Origin: Mycobacterium sp. IS-1496
GTDB taxonomy: Bacteria > Actinomycetota > Actinomycetes > Mycobacteriales > Mycobacteriaceae
Assembly (NCBI RefSeq): GCF_001499995.1
Contig: NZ_LQIU01000034.1
Coordinates: forward strand, 1 to 64,000
Length of the DNA: 64,000 nt
Reading direction: 5' to 3'
Positions 17,074 to 25,940 of this stretch are shown piece after piece. Both the position numbers and the translations under genes were made by a program. How positions within the stretch are numbered: the first letter of the stretch is position 1; each line of letters opens with the position of its first letter. Under the pieces are notes generated by a model that ran no database searches, was not told where the DNA came from, and saw only the letters and a program-made list of their open reading frames with translations.

Positions 17074-18243
17074 TCAGTCCCGCTTCTCGATCGCCACACC
17101 GAATCTCTCTCGAAAAGGTCGGAATTCGTCGTTGAGGGCGTCGATGTCCTCGCCGATGTCGGTGAGCAGCGACGTGGAGTACCGGAACTTGCCGTACCGG
17201 TCACCCCGGTTGTGCGCGAGGTAGTGGCGCATTGCGGACTCCGCCCCCGCCGACAGGGGTCGCCCGCAGAAGTCGTAGTAGGCCCGAACGGTGCCGACAG
17301 GATCGGCGATGAAGTCGGTGTAGCGGACGTGCTGGATTCGGGGGTCGTCGACGAGGGGGTGGCTCATCGTGTTGGCAATGCTCGCGCGGGTCAGGTCGAG
17401 GTGCATCTTCGCCGCGGCCTTCAGGTCGACCGGTCCGACGATGCCGTCGAGGATGTCGGCCATCATCATCGTGCGCGAGGCGGCGACCTGCACCGGGTCG
17501 CGGTGCAGCCACATGAGCGTGGCGTCGGGGTACTCGGCGAAGAACTCGGTCAGCCGGAAACCGTGAAACCCCTTGAGCACCCAGTACTTCCGGACCCGAC
17601 CGTACTGACACTGCTGCAGCATGGCCTTGTGGATGCGGTACTGCGCGACCGCATCGGTCGGCAGTCCACCGACGACGGTCTGCATCGGCACCCGCCACCA
17701 CGCCGTCGGCGTCATGACCCGGAAGTCGAAGGCCCAGGTGCGCTCGTCCTCGGGAAGCCCGTCGCCGAGCATGTCGTTGTACGGATGGCTGTGCAGCCAC
17801 TTCGGTAGCTTCGCGTTGATCTCCCGCCAGTCGGCGTCCGCCCGGGCGCGGCGCGGATCGTCCGGTCCCGCCAGTCCGGGGGGCGGCGACGGGTACATGA
17901 CCTCCCAGAACCGCAGCGCGCGGGCATCGGGGTCGACCGACATCAGCGCGTGCATGAGCGTTGTGCCGGAACGGGGTTCGCCGGTGACGAACATCGGCCG
18001 CTCGATCACCTCGTCGGCAACCGGATGGCGGTCGCGGTCGGCGAAGAACTCCAGTCGGGAGGTCAGCAGCCAGTGGCACACCTCCGCAGCGCGGCGCCTG
18101 CCCTCGTCGTCCATGCCCTGTGCGTTGAGATGGTCGACGGCGACAGCGAACCGCTCGGGCAGCGTCGGGTCGCCGTAGTCGTGCCAACCGGTGGCGTTCT
18201 CCGCTTCCGCCAACAGGTTCTCGGCCACCAACCGGCCGCTCAT
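17074..18243 (-). CDS. Sulfotransferase family protein
   Basis: 389 residues. The PAPS 5'-phosphosulfate loop is clear near 87-100 (FVTGEPRSGTTLMHALMS) and a 3'-phosphate-binding stretch follows (LMWLHRDPVQVAASRTMM). This is the Stf-like actinobacterial sulfotransferase group, of which several sit in lipid or sterol clusters. The acceptor is unknown. The ATG at 18243 overlaps the LLM gene stop as ATGA (18240-18243). The apparent longer reading frame upstream is a shadow of that gene. Confidence 0.87.
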   Translation of the reverse strand: MSGRLVAENLLAEAENATGWHDYGDPTLPERFAVAVDHLNAQGMDDEGRRRAAEVCHWLLTSRLEFFADRDRHPVADEVIERPMFVTGEPRSGTTLMHALMSVDPDARALRFWEVMYPSPPPGLAGPDDPRRARADADWREINAKLPKWLHSHPYNDMLGDGLPEDERTWAFDFRVMTPTAWWRVPMQTVVGGLPTDAVAQYRIHKAMLQQCQYGRVRKYWVLKGFHGFRLTEFFAEYPDATLMWLHRDPVQVAASRTMMMADILDGIVGPVDLKAAAKMHLDLTRASIANTMSHPLVDDPRIQHVRYTDFIADPVGTVRAYYDFCGRPLSAGAESAMRHYLAHNRGDRYGKFRYSTSLLTDIGEDIDALNDEFRPFRERFGVAIEKRD

Positions 18244-19388
18244 GCCGGCACCCCGCACAGTCGCATCAACTCGTCCTCCGCTTCGCGCACGTGGTCGGCG
18301 GACGCCGACGCGTAGTGCAGACCCGCCATCGCGCCGTAGTCCATGATCTTGGGTACCCGCAAGCCGGCGTCGACGTAGTCCTTGACGGTGCGGGCGACCT
18401 CGGCGGGCGTGCCGTGGGGCAGCAGGTCCAGGATCGCCTCCGGACGCACCCGGGCCAGGAAGTCGACGATCCGCTCGCGGGTCAGCGCCGCCGGGTCGAT
18501 GTCGTGGAATCCCCGCCAGTCGTCGCCCATCGGATGTTCGTGCCCGAAGGTGCGCAGGGTCTCGGCGGAGACCTGCAGCAGGAAGGCCTTCACCAGCGGT
18601 GCCCGCAGGATCTCGTCGAGGGCGGCGTCGTCTTTCGCGATCAGGCACACCTGGATGAAGCACGGGGTGATCGCCATCGGGTCGCGCCCGGCGCGGTCGG
18701 CACCGGCCCGCACGGCGGCGAGCATGTCCGCGTAGTGCTCGGGCGTCCACGCCCCGGCCGGCCACCATCCGTCGGCGTAGCGGCCGACGATGTCGAGCAT
18801 GCGTGGTCCGCTGGCGCCGATCCAGATCGGCGGGACGCGGCCGTCGTACGGCTCGGTGTCCAGGCGGGCGCGGTGCAACCGGTAGAACCGGCCGGTGAAG
18901 TCGACCGGACCGTCGGACTCCCACAGCAGCCGGATCACGCGCAACGCCTCCTCGAACCGGCTGACCGGCCGGTCGAAGTCGAAGCCGTAGGGGACGATGT
19001 TCTCGGTCTCACCGCTGCCCAGGCCCAGAATGAAGCGGCCGCCGGACAGGTGGTCGATCGTCAGCGCGGTCTGTGCCAGTGAGGCGGGATGCCGCCGGAC
19101 CGTGTCGACGACGGCGGTCGCCAGCGGAGTCGTCTCGGTCAGAACGGCGGCCGCCGCGGCCACCGCCATCCCGTCGAGGTGGCGGTGTGGCGAGGGGGAC
19201 GCGGCCGCTAGGTCGGTGAACTCCGGGGTCCAGATCGAGTCCGGCCAGAAGCTGACCATGTGATCGGGCAGCCAGATCGAGTGATAGCGGCCGCTGTCGA
19301 GGGCCGACAGCCCGGACAGGTCGAGCGGCAGCGTGGTGCGCAGGAACGCGGCTGGCTGAACCGTCGGCACCGACGAATCGCTGGGCAC
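18240..19388 (-). CDS. LLM-class F420-dependent oxidoreductase
   Basis: 382 residues, luciferase-like TIM barrel. Typical features are YHSIWLPDHM near the N-terminus, LTIDHLSGGRFILGLGSGE in the middle and GRYADGWWPAG. It probably uses F420H2 or F420 and the substrate is unknown. The GTG start at 19388 has a minus-strand TAAGCT (19400-19395) whose +1 falls exactly on the G, indicating a leaderless operon head. It leads the operon LLM - sulfotransferase - TIM barrel - DUF1214. fbiD elsewhere in the window supplies the F420 pathway. Confidence 0.87.
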   Translation of the reverse strand: MPSDSSVPTVQPAAFLRTTLPLDLSGLSALDSGRYHSIWLPDHMVSFWPDSIWTPEFTDLAAASPSPHRHLDGMAVAAAAAVLTETTPLATAVVDTVRRHPASLAQTALTIDHLSGGRFILGLGSGETENIVPYGFDFDRPVSRFEEALRVIRLLWESDGPVDFTGRFYRLHRARLDTEPYDGRVPPIWIGASGPRMLDIVGRYADGWWPAGAWTPEHYADMLAAVRAGADRAGRDPMAITPCFIQVCLIAKDDAALDEILRAPLVKAFLLQVSAETLRTFGHEHPMGDDWRGFHDIDPAALTRERIVDFLARVRPEAILDLLPHGTPAEVARTVKDYVDAGLRVPKIMDYGAMAGLHYASASADHVREAEDELMRLCGVPA

Positions 19389-19433
19389 TCGCTCAGCTTA
19401 GGGGGCGCGTGGTTGTTGCTCCCCACGTTTTCG

Positions 19434-19448
19434 GAGAATAGCCTTCTC
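19434..19448. promoter_or_regulatory. Short palindrome in the divergent LLM/thiolase promoter region
   Basis: GAGAA-TAGCC-TTCTC, a 5-bp inverted repeat with a 5-base spacer, lies midway between the two divergent operons, followed by CTTC-N6-GAAG. It is positioned as an operator would be. No regulator gene is adjacent, and a chance occurrence is possible. Confidence 0.25.
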
Positions 19449-19506
19449 TTCACACGCGAAGGCGTTTCCGCCTTGCCGCCGAGCTCGCGACGAGGGGAGC
19501 TGCCCG

Positions 19507-20736
19507 ATGACGGACGCCTGGATTCTCGATGCGGTCCGCACCCCGCGCGGACGCGGCCGACCGGACGGGGGCCTGCACGGTGTGCACCCCCAGGACTTGT
19601 TCGCGCAGTGCCTGCGGGCGCTGGCGACCCGCACCGGGTTCGATCCCGGTGAGGTGGACGACGTCGTCGCGGGCAACGGGCTGCTGGCCGGAGAGCACGG
19701 TGACGACATCGCGAGGCTGGCCCTGTTGCTGGCCGGTTGGCCGCAGACGGTGCCGGGGATGACGCTCAACCGGTTCTGCGGGTCCGGGCAACAGGCCATC
19801 ACGGTCGCCGCGGCGGGCGTGGCCTGCGGCGCGCAGGACGTGGTGGTCGCGGGCGGCGTGGAATCGATGTCCCGCTGGGACGTCGGCGTCGGGATCCCCA
19901 CCATCGACGGCGCGAATCCCGCCTTCCGCGAACTGTTCCCGACGGTGCCGCAGGGTATCTCGGCTGATCTGATCGCCTCGCTCGAGGGGTTCACGCGCGA
20001 GGACGTCGACGCCTTCGCCGCGGAGAGCCAGCGCCGCGCGGCGCAGGCCATGGCCGAGGGCCGGTTCGAGCGTTCGATCATCGCGGTGACGGACGCCGAA
20101 GGTGCGACGCTGCTCGATCGGGACGAGCACCCCAGGCCGGGGACGACGGTGGACAAGCTCGCCGGTCTGCGTCCGGCCTTCGCCGCGATGGGCGCGGCGG
20201 GTGTCGAGGGGGAGGCCCGGACGTTCGACGAGATCTGCCTGGACCGCTACCCGAAGGTGGAACGGATCGACCACGTGCACCACGCCGGCAACTCGTCGGG
20301 GGTCGTGGACGGTGCGGCGGCCGCGGTGATCTCCTCACCGGAATGGGCGCGCTCCCATGGCCTTTCGCCGCGCGCACGGATCCGCGCCACCGCGGCGATC
20401 GGCAGCGAGCCGATCATCATGCTCACCGCGCCCGGCCCGGCCGCGCAGCGCTGCCTCGCCAAGGCAGGTATGCGTCCCGCCGACATCGACCTGTGGGAGG
20501 TCAACGAGGCGTTCGCCGCGGTGCCGCTCAAGACGATCCGCGACCTCGACCTGGACCCCGAGCGGGTCAATGTCAACGGCGGCGCCATCGCGCTCGGCCA
20601 CCCGATCGGTGCCACCGGGGCGATGCTGATCGGCACCGTACTCGACGAACTCGAGCGTCAGGATCTGTCCACCGGCCTGGTCACCATGTGCACCGGCGGC
20701 GGAATGGGCACCGCCACGATCATCGAGCGGATCTGA
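19507..20736 (+). CDS. Thiolase family acetyl-CoA acyltransferase
   Basis: 409 residues. Catalytic residues of degradative thiolases are present: acyl-accepting Cys91 in NRFCGSGQQA, His in ALGHPIGATGA and Cys395 in CTGGGMG. It cleaves 3-ketoacyl-CoA to shorten the chain. It heads the plus operon thiolase - enoyl-CoA hydratase - acyl-CoA dehydrogenase, a beta-oxidation set. The ATG at 19507 is preceded by GAGGGGAGC. The next gene begins six bases after its stop. Confidence 0.93.
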   Translation: MTDAWILDAVRTPRGRGRPDGGLHGVHPQDLFAQCLRALATRTGFDPGEVDDVVAGNGLLAGEHGDDIARLALLLAGWPQTVPGMTLNRFCGSGQQAITVAAAGVACGAQDVVVAGGVESMSRWDVGVGIPTIDGANPAFRELFPTVPQGISADLIASLEGFTREDVDAFAAESQRRAAQAMAEGRFERSIIAVTDAEGATLLDRDEHPRPGTTVDKLAGLRPAFAAMGAAGVEGEARTFDEICLDRYPKVERIDHVHHAGNSSGVVDGAAAAVISSPEWARSHGLSPRARIRATAAIGSEPIIMLTAPGPAAQRCLAKAGMRPADIDLWEVNEAFAAVPLKTIRDLDLDPERVNVNGGAIALGHPIGATGAMLIGTVLDELERQDLSTGLVTMCTGGGMGTATIIERI

Positions 20737-20741
20737 CCGAC

Positions 20742-21521
20742 GTGCCGGAGGCCATCGAACTGGACACCGCCGCAGAGGGCGTCGCCCTGCTGCGGCTCAA
20801 CCGTCCCGACCGGCTCAACGCCATCAACCGGGTGATGCAGGCCGAGCTGGGGCAGGCCCTCGACGAGCTGGCCGTCGATCGCGGGGTCCGTGCGATCGTG
20901 CTGACCGGCGCCGGCCGTGGCTTCTGCTCCGGTATCGACGTGCGGAACTTCGGCGCCGGCATGCTCGACGCCGGTGACCCCGCCATCGACCGGATGCGGT
21001 TCCAGGAGGCGATGGCCGCGCTGCCCCGGGCGGTTCGCGCCCTACCCCAACCGGTCATCGCCGCGGTCAACGGTCCGTGCGTCGGCGCGGGCTTCGCGCT
21101 GTGCCTGGCCGCCGACATCCGGATCTGTTCGGACGCAGCCACATTCGGTAACGCCGCGATCCTGTTGGGGCTGTCGGGCGCCGAGATGGGGATGAGCTAT
21201 CACCTGCCCCGCATCGTCGGGACCAGCGTCGCGGCGGACTGGATGCTCACCGGCCGCACCGTGGCCGCCGACGAGGCCGACAGCCGCGGGTTGGTCAGCC
21301 AGGTCGTCGAACCCGCACACCTGCTGACGCGCGCGGTGGAACTCGCCGGGCACGTGGCCGGCCTGGCGCCACTCGGTGTCGAGTTGACCAAGCGCGCGCT
21401 GCAGGTCAACACCGACGCCACGAGCCTCGATGCCGCGCTGGAGTTGGAGAACCGTAATCAGGTGCTGTCCCACGCGACCGATGACGCGGCCGCGCGTCGG
21501 CAGAAGTGGACCGCGAAGTAG
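20742..21521 (+). CDS. Enoyl-CoA hydratase/isomerase family protein
   Basis: 259 residues, crotonase fold. It has LNRPDRLNAIN, the oxyanion-hole stretches GFCSGIDVRNF and GPCVGAGFAL, and Glu148 in GLSGAEMG at the position of the second catalytic Glu. The first catalytic Glu position (usually xGGGxEL) is CVGAGFALCLAAD here and lacks it, so the exact reaction (hydration, isomerisation) is open. The GTG start 5 bases after the thiolase stop is chosen from context. It is part of the same operon. Confidence 0.9.
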   Translation: MPEAIELDTAAEGVALLRLNRPDRLNAINRVMQAELGQALDELAVDRGVRAIVLTGAGRGFCSGIDVRNFGAGMLDAGDPAIDRMRFQEAMAALPRAVRALPQPVIAAVNGPCVGAGFALCLAADIRICSDAATFGNAAILLGLSGAEMGMSYHLPRIVGTSVAADWMLTGRTVAADEADSRGLVSQVVEPAHLLTRAVELAGHVAGLAPLGVELTKRALQVNTDATSLDAALELENRNQVLSHATDDAAARRQKWTAK

Positions 21522-21533
21522 AGGAGTGCGTCG

Positions 21534-22835
21534 ATGGCGTGGGATTTCTCGACCGACCCCGAGTGGGCGGAGCAGTTGGCATGGGTGGAGGAGTTCGTCC
21601 GCTCCGAATGCGAACCCATCGACCTGATCGTCAAGGAATCGCACGACCTGAATGATCCGGTGCGCCAGGCGCTGATCCCGCCGCTGCAGCAGATCGTCAA
21701 GGACCGCGGACTGTGGGCCACCCATCTCGGACCGCACCTCGGCGGCCCGGGTTACGGTCAGGTGAAGTTGGCCCTGCTCAACGAGATCCTGGGGCGGTCG
21801 GAGTGTGCGCCCATCGTGTTCGGCTCCCAGGCGCCCGACTCGGGTAACAGCGAGATCCTGGCCCACTACGGCACGCCTGAGCTCAAGGAGCGTTATCTCG
21901 AGCCGTTGCTGGACAACCGGATCATCTCGTGTTTCTCGATGACCGAACCGCACGGCGGGGCGGATCCGAAGGTGTTCACCACGACCGCCGTCCCGGACGG
22001 CGACCACTGGGTGATCAACGGCGAGAAGTGGTACTCGTCATTCGCGTCGATGGCGTCGTTCATCATCGTGATGGCGATGACGGATCCGGATGCGCCGCCC
22101 TATCAACGGTATTCGATGTTCGTCGTCCCCGGCGGCACGCCCGGGGTGAACGTCTTGCGCGACGTCGGGCTCGGCTACCAGCCCCTCGGGGGCGGTGGGC
22201 GCGAAGGCTACGTGCGGTACGAGAACGTGCGCGTGCCCGCCGACCACATGCTGGGGCCGCGCGGTGGTGCGTTCGTGGTGGCCCAGACCCGGCTGGGCGG
22301 CGGCCGGATCCACCACGCGATGCGCACCGTCGGTCTGGTGCGGCGGATCTTCGACATGATCACCGAGCGCGCGGTGTCGCGGTACACCCAGGGCGGCATG
22401 CTCTCCGACAAACAGATGGTCCAGGAGATGGTCGCCGACTCGTGGATGGAGATCGAGGCGTTCCGGCTGCTCACCCTGCAGACCGCCTGGAAGATCGACC
22501 AGTACAACGACTACAAGGCCGTGCGCGCCGACATCTCGGCGGTCAAGGCGATGATGCAGAAGGTGTTGCACGACGTGTCCGCGCGGGCCCTGCAGATCCA
22601 CGGTTCGCTGGGCACCTCACACGAGATGCCGTTCGTGCAGTACCTCACCGAGTCGTTCGTGCTGGGGCTGGCCGACGGGCCCACCGAGGTGCACAAGGTG
22701 ACGTTGGCGCGGTTGTTGCTCGCCGACGTGAAACCCGCCCCCGACACCTTCCCGTCCCAGCATCTGCTGCGCCTGCGGGCGGAGGCGGAGGCGAAATTCG
22801 CGGACAAGCTGGCCGGGATACCGCGGGGCTCCTGA
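21534..22835 (+). CDS. Acyl-CoA dehydrogenase (ACAD10/11-like)
   Basis: 433 residues, FAD-dependent acyl-CoA dehydrogenase fold. It has the FAD/substrate motifs CFSMTEPHGGADPK and VINGEKWYSS, a GGGRIHHAMRTVG stretch and a C-terminal LQIHGSLGTSHEMP. The N-terminal DPEWAEQLAWVEEFVRSEC and the overall pattern resemble the larger ACAD10/11 group rather than short-chain FadE. The adjacent convergent APH-type kinase strengthens that reading. ATG at 21534 follows GAGGAG. Last gene of the plus operon. Confidence 0.9.
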   Translation: MAWDFSTDPEWAEQLAWVEEFVRSECEPIDLIVKESHDLNDPVRQALIPPLQQIVKDRGLWATHLGPHLGGPGYGQVKLALLNEILGRSECAPIVFGSQAPDSGNSEILAHYGTPELKERYLEPLLDNRIISCFSMTEPHGGADPKVFTTTAVPDGDHWVINGEKWYSSFASMASFIIVMAMTDPDAPPYQRYSMFVVPGGTPGVNVLRDVGLGYQPLGGGGREGYVRYENVRVPADHMLGPRGGAFVVAQTRLGGGRIHHAMRTVGLVRRIFDMITERAVSRYTQGGMLSDKQMVQEMVADSWMEIEAFRLLTLQTAWKIDQYNDYKAVRADISAVKAMMQKVLHDVSARALQIHGSLGTSHEMPFVQYLTESFVLGLADGPTEVHKVTLARLLLADVKPAPDTFPSQHLLRLRAEAEAKFADKLAGIPRGS

Positions 22836-22837
22836 CC

Positions 22838-23800
22838 TCAGCCCAGCAATTTCGTCGCCCGCCTCAACAGGTGGGGCAGCACCGGTGCCATCGCCTCGAG
22901 ATCCGTTCGGGGAGATGACCGTCGGCGGTTGTGCTTGACGATCAGTGACCAGGTGGCCGCCGACTTGAAACACGCCAGCGCCATGAACCACGGCAGCCCC
23001 GGCATCGGTGCGCCGGCCGCGTCGGTGTAGCAGGCCGCCACCTCGGCGACCGGCGGCACGACGTCCAGGTACGGCGTCGGCCGGCGGTAGGTGGCCGGGT
23101 CGGCGTTGACGAGGAACCACCCGGCATCGATCCGCGGGTCGCCGACCGACCAGATCTCCCAGTCGATCACCGCGGTGACCTGCGGGCCGGAGGCGACGAG
23201 GTTGCCGAGCCGGAAGTCACCGTGCACCACACTCGGCCGCACAGGTGCCGGTGCGGTGGTCAACAGTGCGTCGCGTACCTCCTCCCAGCCCGGTACCAGG
23301 GCGGGGTCGACGGTCCGCAGGGTGGCCGTCCAGCGGTCGACCTCCGCGGCGGCGTCCCCGACGGGCTCAGCGGTCAGTCCGAGGTCGGCCGGGCGCAGGC
23401 GGTGCAGCGCGGCGAGTGTCCGTGCGGCGTTTCGGAAGCGTTGCGGCACAGCGTCGGTGAATGGCGCTTCGGTGTCGAACAGGGGCTCGAACGCCTCACC
23501 CTCGGCCAGCGACATCACGAACAGCGGAGGCACCTCGGGTGGTCTTCCGGGATCGGTGTGCAGCACCTCGGGCACCGGCACGTCCGTGCTCGCAAGGGAG
23601 TCGAGGATCCGCGCCTGCCGCAGCACGTCGCGGTGCCCGACGGGCGCGTGACCCGGGGGCGCCACCTTCACGACGACGGGCCGAGAACCCAGGACGGCCC
23701 GGAAGGTCAGGCTCGACGCCCCGCCCGCGAGCGGACCGACATCGGAGACACCCGCGGCCGCCAACCGCGTGCGCAGCGATCCGAGGTCGAGGTCACTCAC
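22838..23800 (-). CDS. Phosphotransferase (APH/ChoK-like kinase) family protein
   Basis: 320 residues with a small-molecule kinase fold. It has the ATP-loop region LAGGASSLTFRAVLG, invariant Lys in VVVKVAPP, Brenner-type catalytic motif VVHGDFRLGNLV and DFG-equivalent VIDWEIWSVGD. In vertebrate ACAD10/11 a domain of this kind is fused to an acyl-CoA dehydrogenase and phosphorylates 4-hydroxyacyl-CoA. Here the two functions are separate neighbours ending 2 bases apart. Antibiotic resistance is unlikely. It overlaps the SDR gene by 8 bases (23793-23800). Confidence 0.85.
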   Translation of the reverse strand: MSDLDLGSLRTRLAAAGVSDVGPLAGGASSLTFRAVLGSRPVVVKVAPPGHAPVGHRDVLRQARILDSLASTDVPVPEVLHTDPGRPPEVPPLFVMSLAEGEAFEPLFDTEAPFTDAVPQRFRNAARTLAALHRLRPADLGLTAEPVGDAAAEVDRWTATLRTVDPALVPGWEEVRDALLTTAPAPVRPSVVHGDFRLGNLVASGPQVTAVIDWEIWSVGDPRIDAGWFLVNADPATYRRPTPYLDVVPPVAEVAACYTDAAGAPMPGLPWFMALACFKSAATWSLIVKHNRRRSSPRTDLEAMAPVLPHLLRRATKLLG

Positions 23801-24587
23801 GCAGCCAACCGATCTCGCGCAGGAAGGTCTGGGTGTGGGCGATCCGTCCGGTCATCGTCTCCGGATCCCCGGTGCACAGGATCAGTGCCGTCTCCGCGAT
23901 GAGGCTGATGTCCTCGGTGTCGGTCTTGGCCAGGTCGAGCGTGCCGGCGCCGGGTGTGGCGACCGGGTTCGTCGGGGCCGCCGCGTTGACCGCGATCCCG
24001 TCGTCGAACAGTTCGGCGGCAAGGCTTTTCGTCAACCGGTTCAGCGCGGCCTTCGCGGTCCCGTAGACGCCGAACCCGGCGGTGCGGTCGAACTCGGAGA
24101 AGGGGGGACCTGGTGGCAGGTCGCCGCCCACCGACGTCACGTTGAGGATCCAGCCGCGGCCGCGTTCGCGCATCGCGGGGATCGCCAACTGGCTCAGGTG
24201 CAGCGGTGCGAGCAGGTGCATCTCCAGCATCAACCGCACCCGCTTGTCGGGGAAACCGTCGAGCGGGCGCAGGAACGTCACCGCGGCGTTGTTGACGACG
24301 ATGTCCGGTGCGCCGAGCGCGTCGGTCGCCTCCGCGAACAGCCGCTCCCGCTCCTCGGGTTGCGACAGGTCCGCGGCGACGGCGACCGCGGTGCCACCCG
24401 AGGCGAGGATCGCGTCGCGCGTCTCCCGGAGCGACCCCTGGTATTTCGGATCCGGTTCCAGGGTTCGCGCCGTGAGCACCACCGCCGCCCCTTCAGCGGC
24501 CAACCGCGTCGCGATCGCCGCACCGAGACCCCGGCTGCTTCCGGTCACCAGGGCCACCCGGCCCGCACAGCGTCCCGTCACTGACAC
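23793..24587 (-). CDS. Short-chain dehydrogenase/reductase
   Basis: 264 residues, Rossmann-fold SDR. It has the NAD(P) motif VTGSSRGLGAA (about 15-25), NNAAV, the catalytic Ser in NVTSVGGD and YGTAKAAL (Tyr-x-x-x-Lys). Arg at the end of strand 2 (LTART) hints at NADP preference. Annotated start is GTG 24587, but GGAGG abuts it. The next GTG, at 24581, has better spacing and may be the true start. First gene of a two-gene operon with the APH kinase. Confidence 0.87.
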   Translation of the reverse strand: MSVTGRCAGRVALVTGSSRGLGAAIATRLAAEGAAVVLTARTLEPDPKYQGSLRETRDAILASGGTAVAVAADLSQPEERERLFAEATDALGAPDIVVNNAAVTFLRPLDGFPDKRVRLMLEMHLLAPLHLSQLAIPAMRERGRGWILNVTSVGGDLPPGPPFSEFDRTAGFGVYGTAKAALNRLTKSLAAELFDDGIAVNAAAPTNPVATPGAGTLDLAKTDTEDISLIAETALILCTGDPETMTGRIAHTQTFLREIGWLRE

Positions 24588-24680
24588 CCTCCACCGGTAA
24601 TGCGCTTCTCATTGACGAGAGGCACGTTACCGGGCGGGTGCCGTGTCGCGGCCGACCTTGCCGGGGATCCGGCCGACGCC

Positions 24681-25802
24681 TCAGGTGTTGTCGGCGTTGC
24701 TGCGCGGGAACCCGCCGCCCTGCGGGAAGAGCGGGAACACGACGTCGTCGAGACGCTCGGCGTCCCCGGCGGTCTTGTTCACCGTCGCGCCCCACACGTT
24801 GCCGTCCGCGGACAGCGCCAGCGCCCACGCGTGCCCGCGGGTGTCCTGACGGATCACTTCAGGCTGGCCGGTCACCGCGCCGGTGTCCGGGGCCTGGCGC
24901 ACCGCGACGGTCTGCTTGGTGTTGACGAGGTTGACGAGCACGGTGCCGTCGAGCGCCGCGCAGCCGGCCACACCCGGCCGGTCCGGCCACGTCCACACCG
25001 TCGAGATCTTCGAATCCTTGGTCATCTTCTGCAGCCGGTCGCCGGTCGGGGTGCGATCGGTGACGTAGAGCGCGCCGTCGGACGGGTCGATGCACATGCC
25101 GCCGCCCGAGCCCATCCCGCTCATCGCGGTCGTCGTCGGCGCCTGGTTGACGGTGGTGGGCTGTTCGATACGCAGCACCTTGCCCGCCTGCGACGCGGGA
25201 TCGGCGGCCGCACCGGGGTTGCCGGCGTCCCCGGTCTGCACCAGCAGCGTGGTCGGGCTGGTGAAGATCAGCGCACCGGTGTTACCGGTGGCGCCCTTGG
25301 GGATTCCGGTGAGGATCGGTTTGGGCACGTCGCCGTCGGCGATGCGTATCACCTGGTTGTCGCTGGGCGTGCTGATGTAGGCGTACATCAACCGGTCCTG
25401 GCTGTAGGTGGGGGACAGCACGATGTCCATCAGGCCGCCGTCGCCCGCCGGGTCGACCGGAACAGTCGTCTTGACCTTCGGCTCGGCCCGAACCGACACC
25501 TCTTTGACCGCGCCGGTGGTGCGCTCGGCGACGAGCGCGGACTGGCTGTCGGGCAGCATGATCAGCCCGCTGGTGCTCTCCAGGCAGCCCTGCATCACGC
25601 CGGGCGCCGGGCACGCCTTCGGGAACGGCTTGGCCGGCAGCGGCGGGGGAGGTGGTTCGGACGACGTCGGCCCCGGGCGCAGTTCGGGTTCGGTGGTGAA
25701 CGGCTGCGACTGCGCCCCGTCGAACCGCGCGCAGCCGGAACCGACCAACGCCGTGGCGCACAGCAGTGCTGCCACCCCGAGGAGCGGCCGGCGCGTTCTC
25801 AT
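24681..25802 (-). CDS. lppZ: Lipoprotein LppZ (beta-propeller, glucose/sorbosone dehydrogenase-like)
   Basis: 373 residues. The signal peptide with lipobox-like end VGSGC places the lipidated Cys near residue 24, followed by a Pro/Ser-rich linker. The rest is a beta-propeller resembling PQQ-type sugar dehydrogenases (GDGGLMDIVLSPTYSQDRLMYAYIS, then GNTGALIF). It is probably surface-anchored and the enzymatic role is unproven. The ATG at 25802 has TAACCT (25815-25810) seven bases upstream, which is why the longer in-frame start is rejected. Length equals the M. tuberculosis Rv3006 protein as remembered. Confidence 0.9.
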   Translation of the reverse strand: MRTRRPLLGVAALLCATALVGSGCARFDGAQSQPFTTEPELRPGPTSSEPPPPPLPAKPFPKACPAPGVMQGCLESTSGLIMLPDSQSALVAERTTGAVKEVSVRAEPKVKTTVPVDPAGDGGLMDIVLSPTYSQDRLMYAYISTPSDNQVIRIADGDVPKPILTGIPKGATGNTGALIFTSPTTLLVQTGDAGNPGAAADPASQAGKVLRIEQPTTVNQAPTTTAMSGMGSGGGMCIDPSDGALYVTDRTPTGDRLQKMTKDSKISTVWTWPDRPGVAGCAALDGTVLVNLVNTKQTVAVRQAPDTGAVTGQPEVIRQDTRGHAWALALSADGNVWGATVNKTAGDAERLDDVVFPLFPQGGGFPRSNADNT

Positions 25803-25940
25803 GCTGGCCAGGTTACGGATTCTCCGCCGCAGTGCGCCACGCCGGTCGGCGGGCAACCGGTGCGCAGCCGGGCAAGACGGGGGCAGAAGCGCCGAGGTAA
25901 ATACACGATTCCGCGATGATCAGCACTTACCCTGACAGGC

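Noticed and set aside
17074..18924. A 616-residue sulfotransferase with a long N-terminal extension
   Set aside because: The extension is the wrong frame of the LLM gene. The ATGA overlap at 18240-18243 marks the true start.
22838..23800. APH-family protein as an aminoglycoside resistance gene
   Set aside because: Context is fatty-acid catabolism and it neighbours an ACAD. The APH fold is shared by many metabolic kinases.
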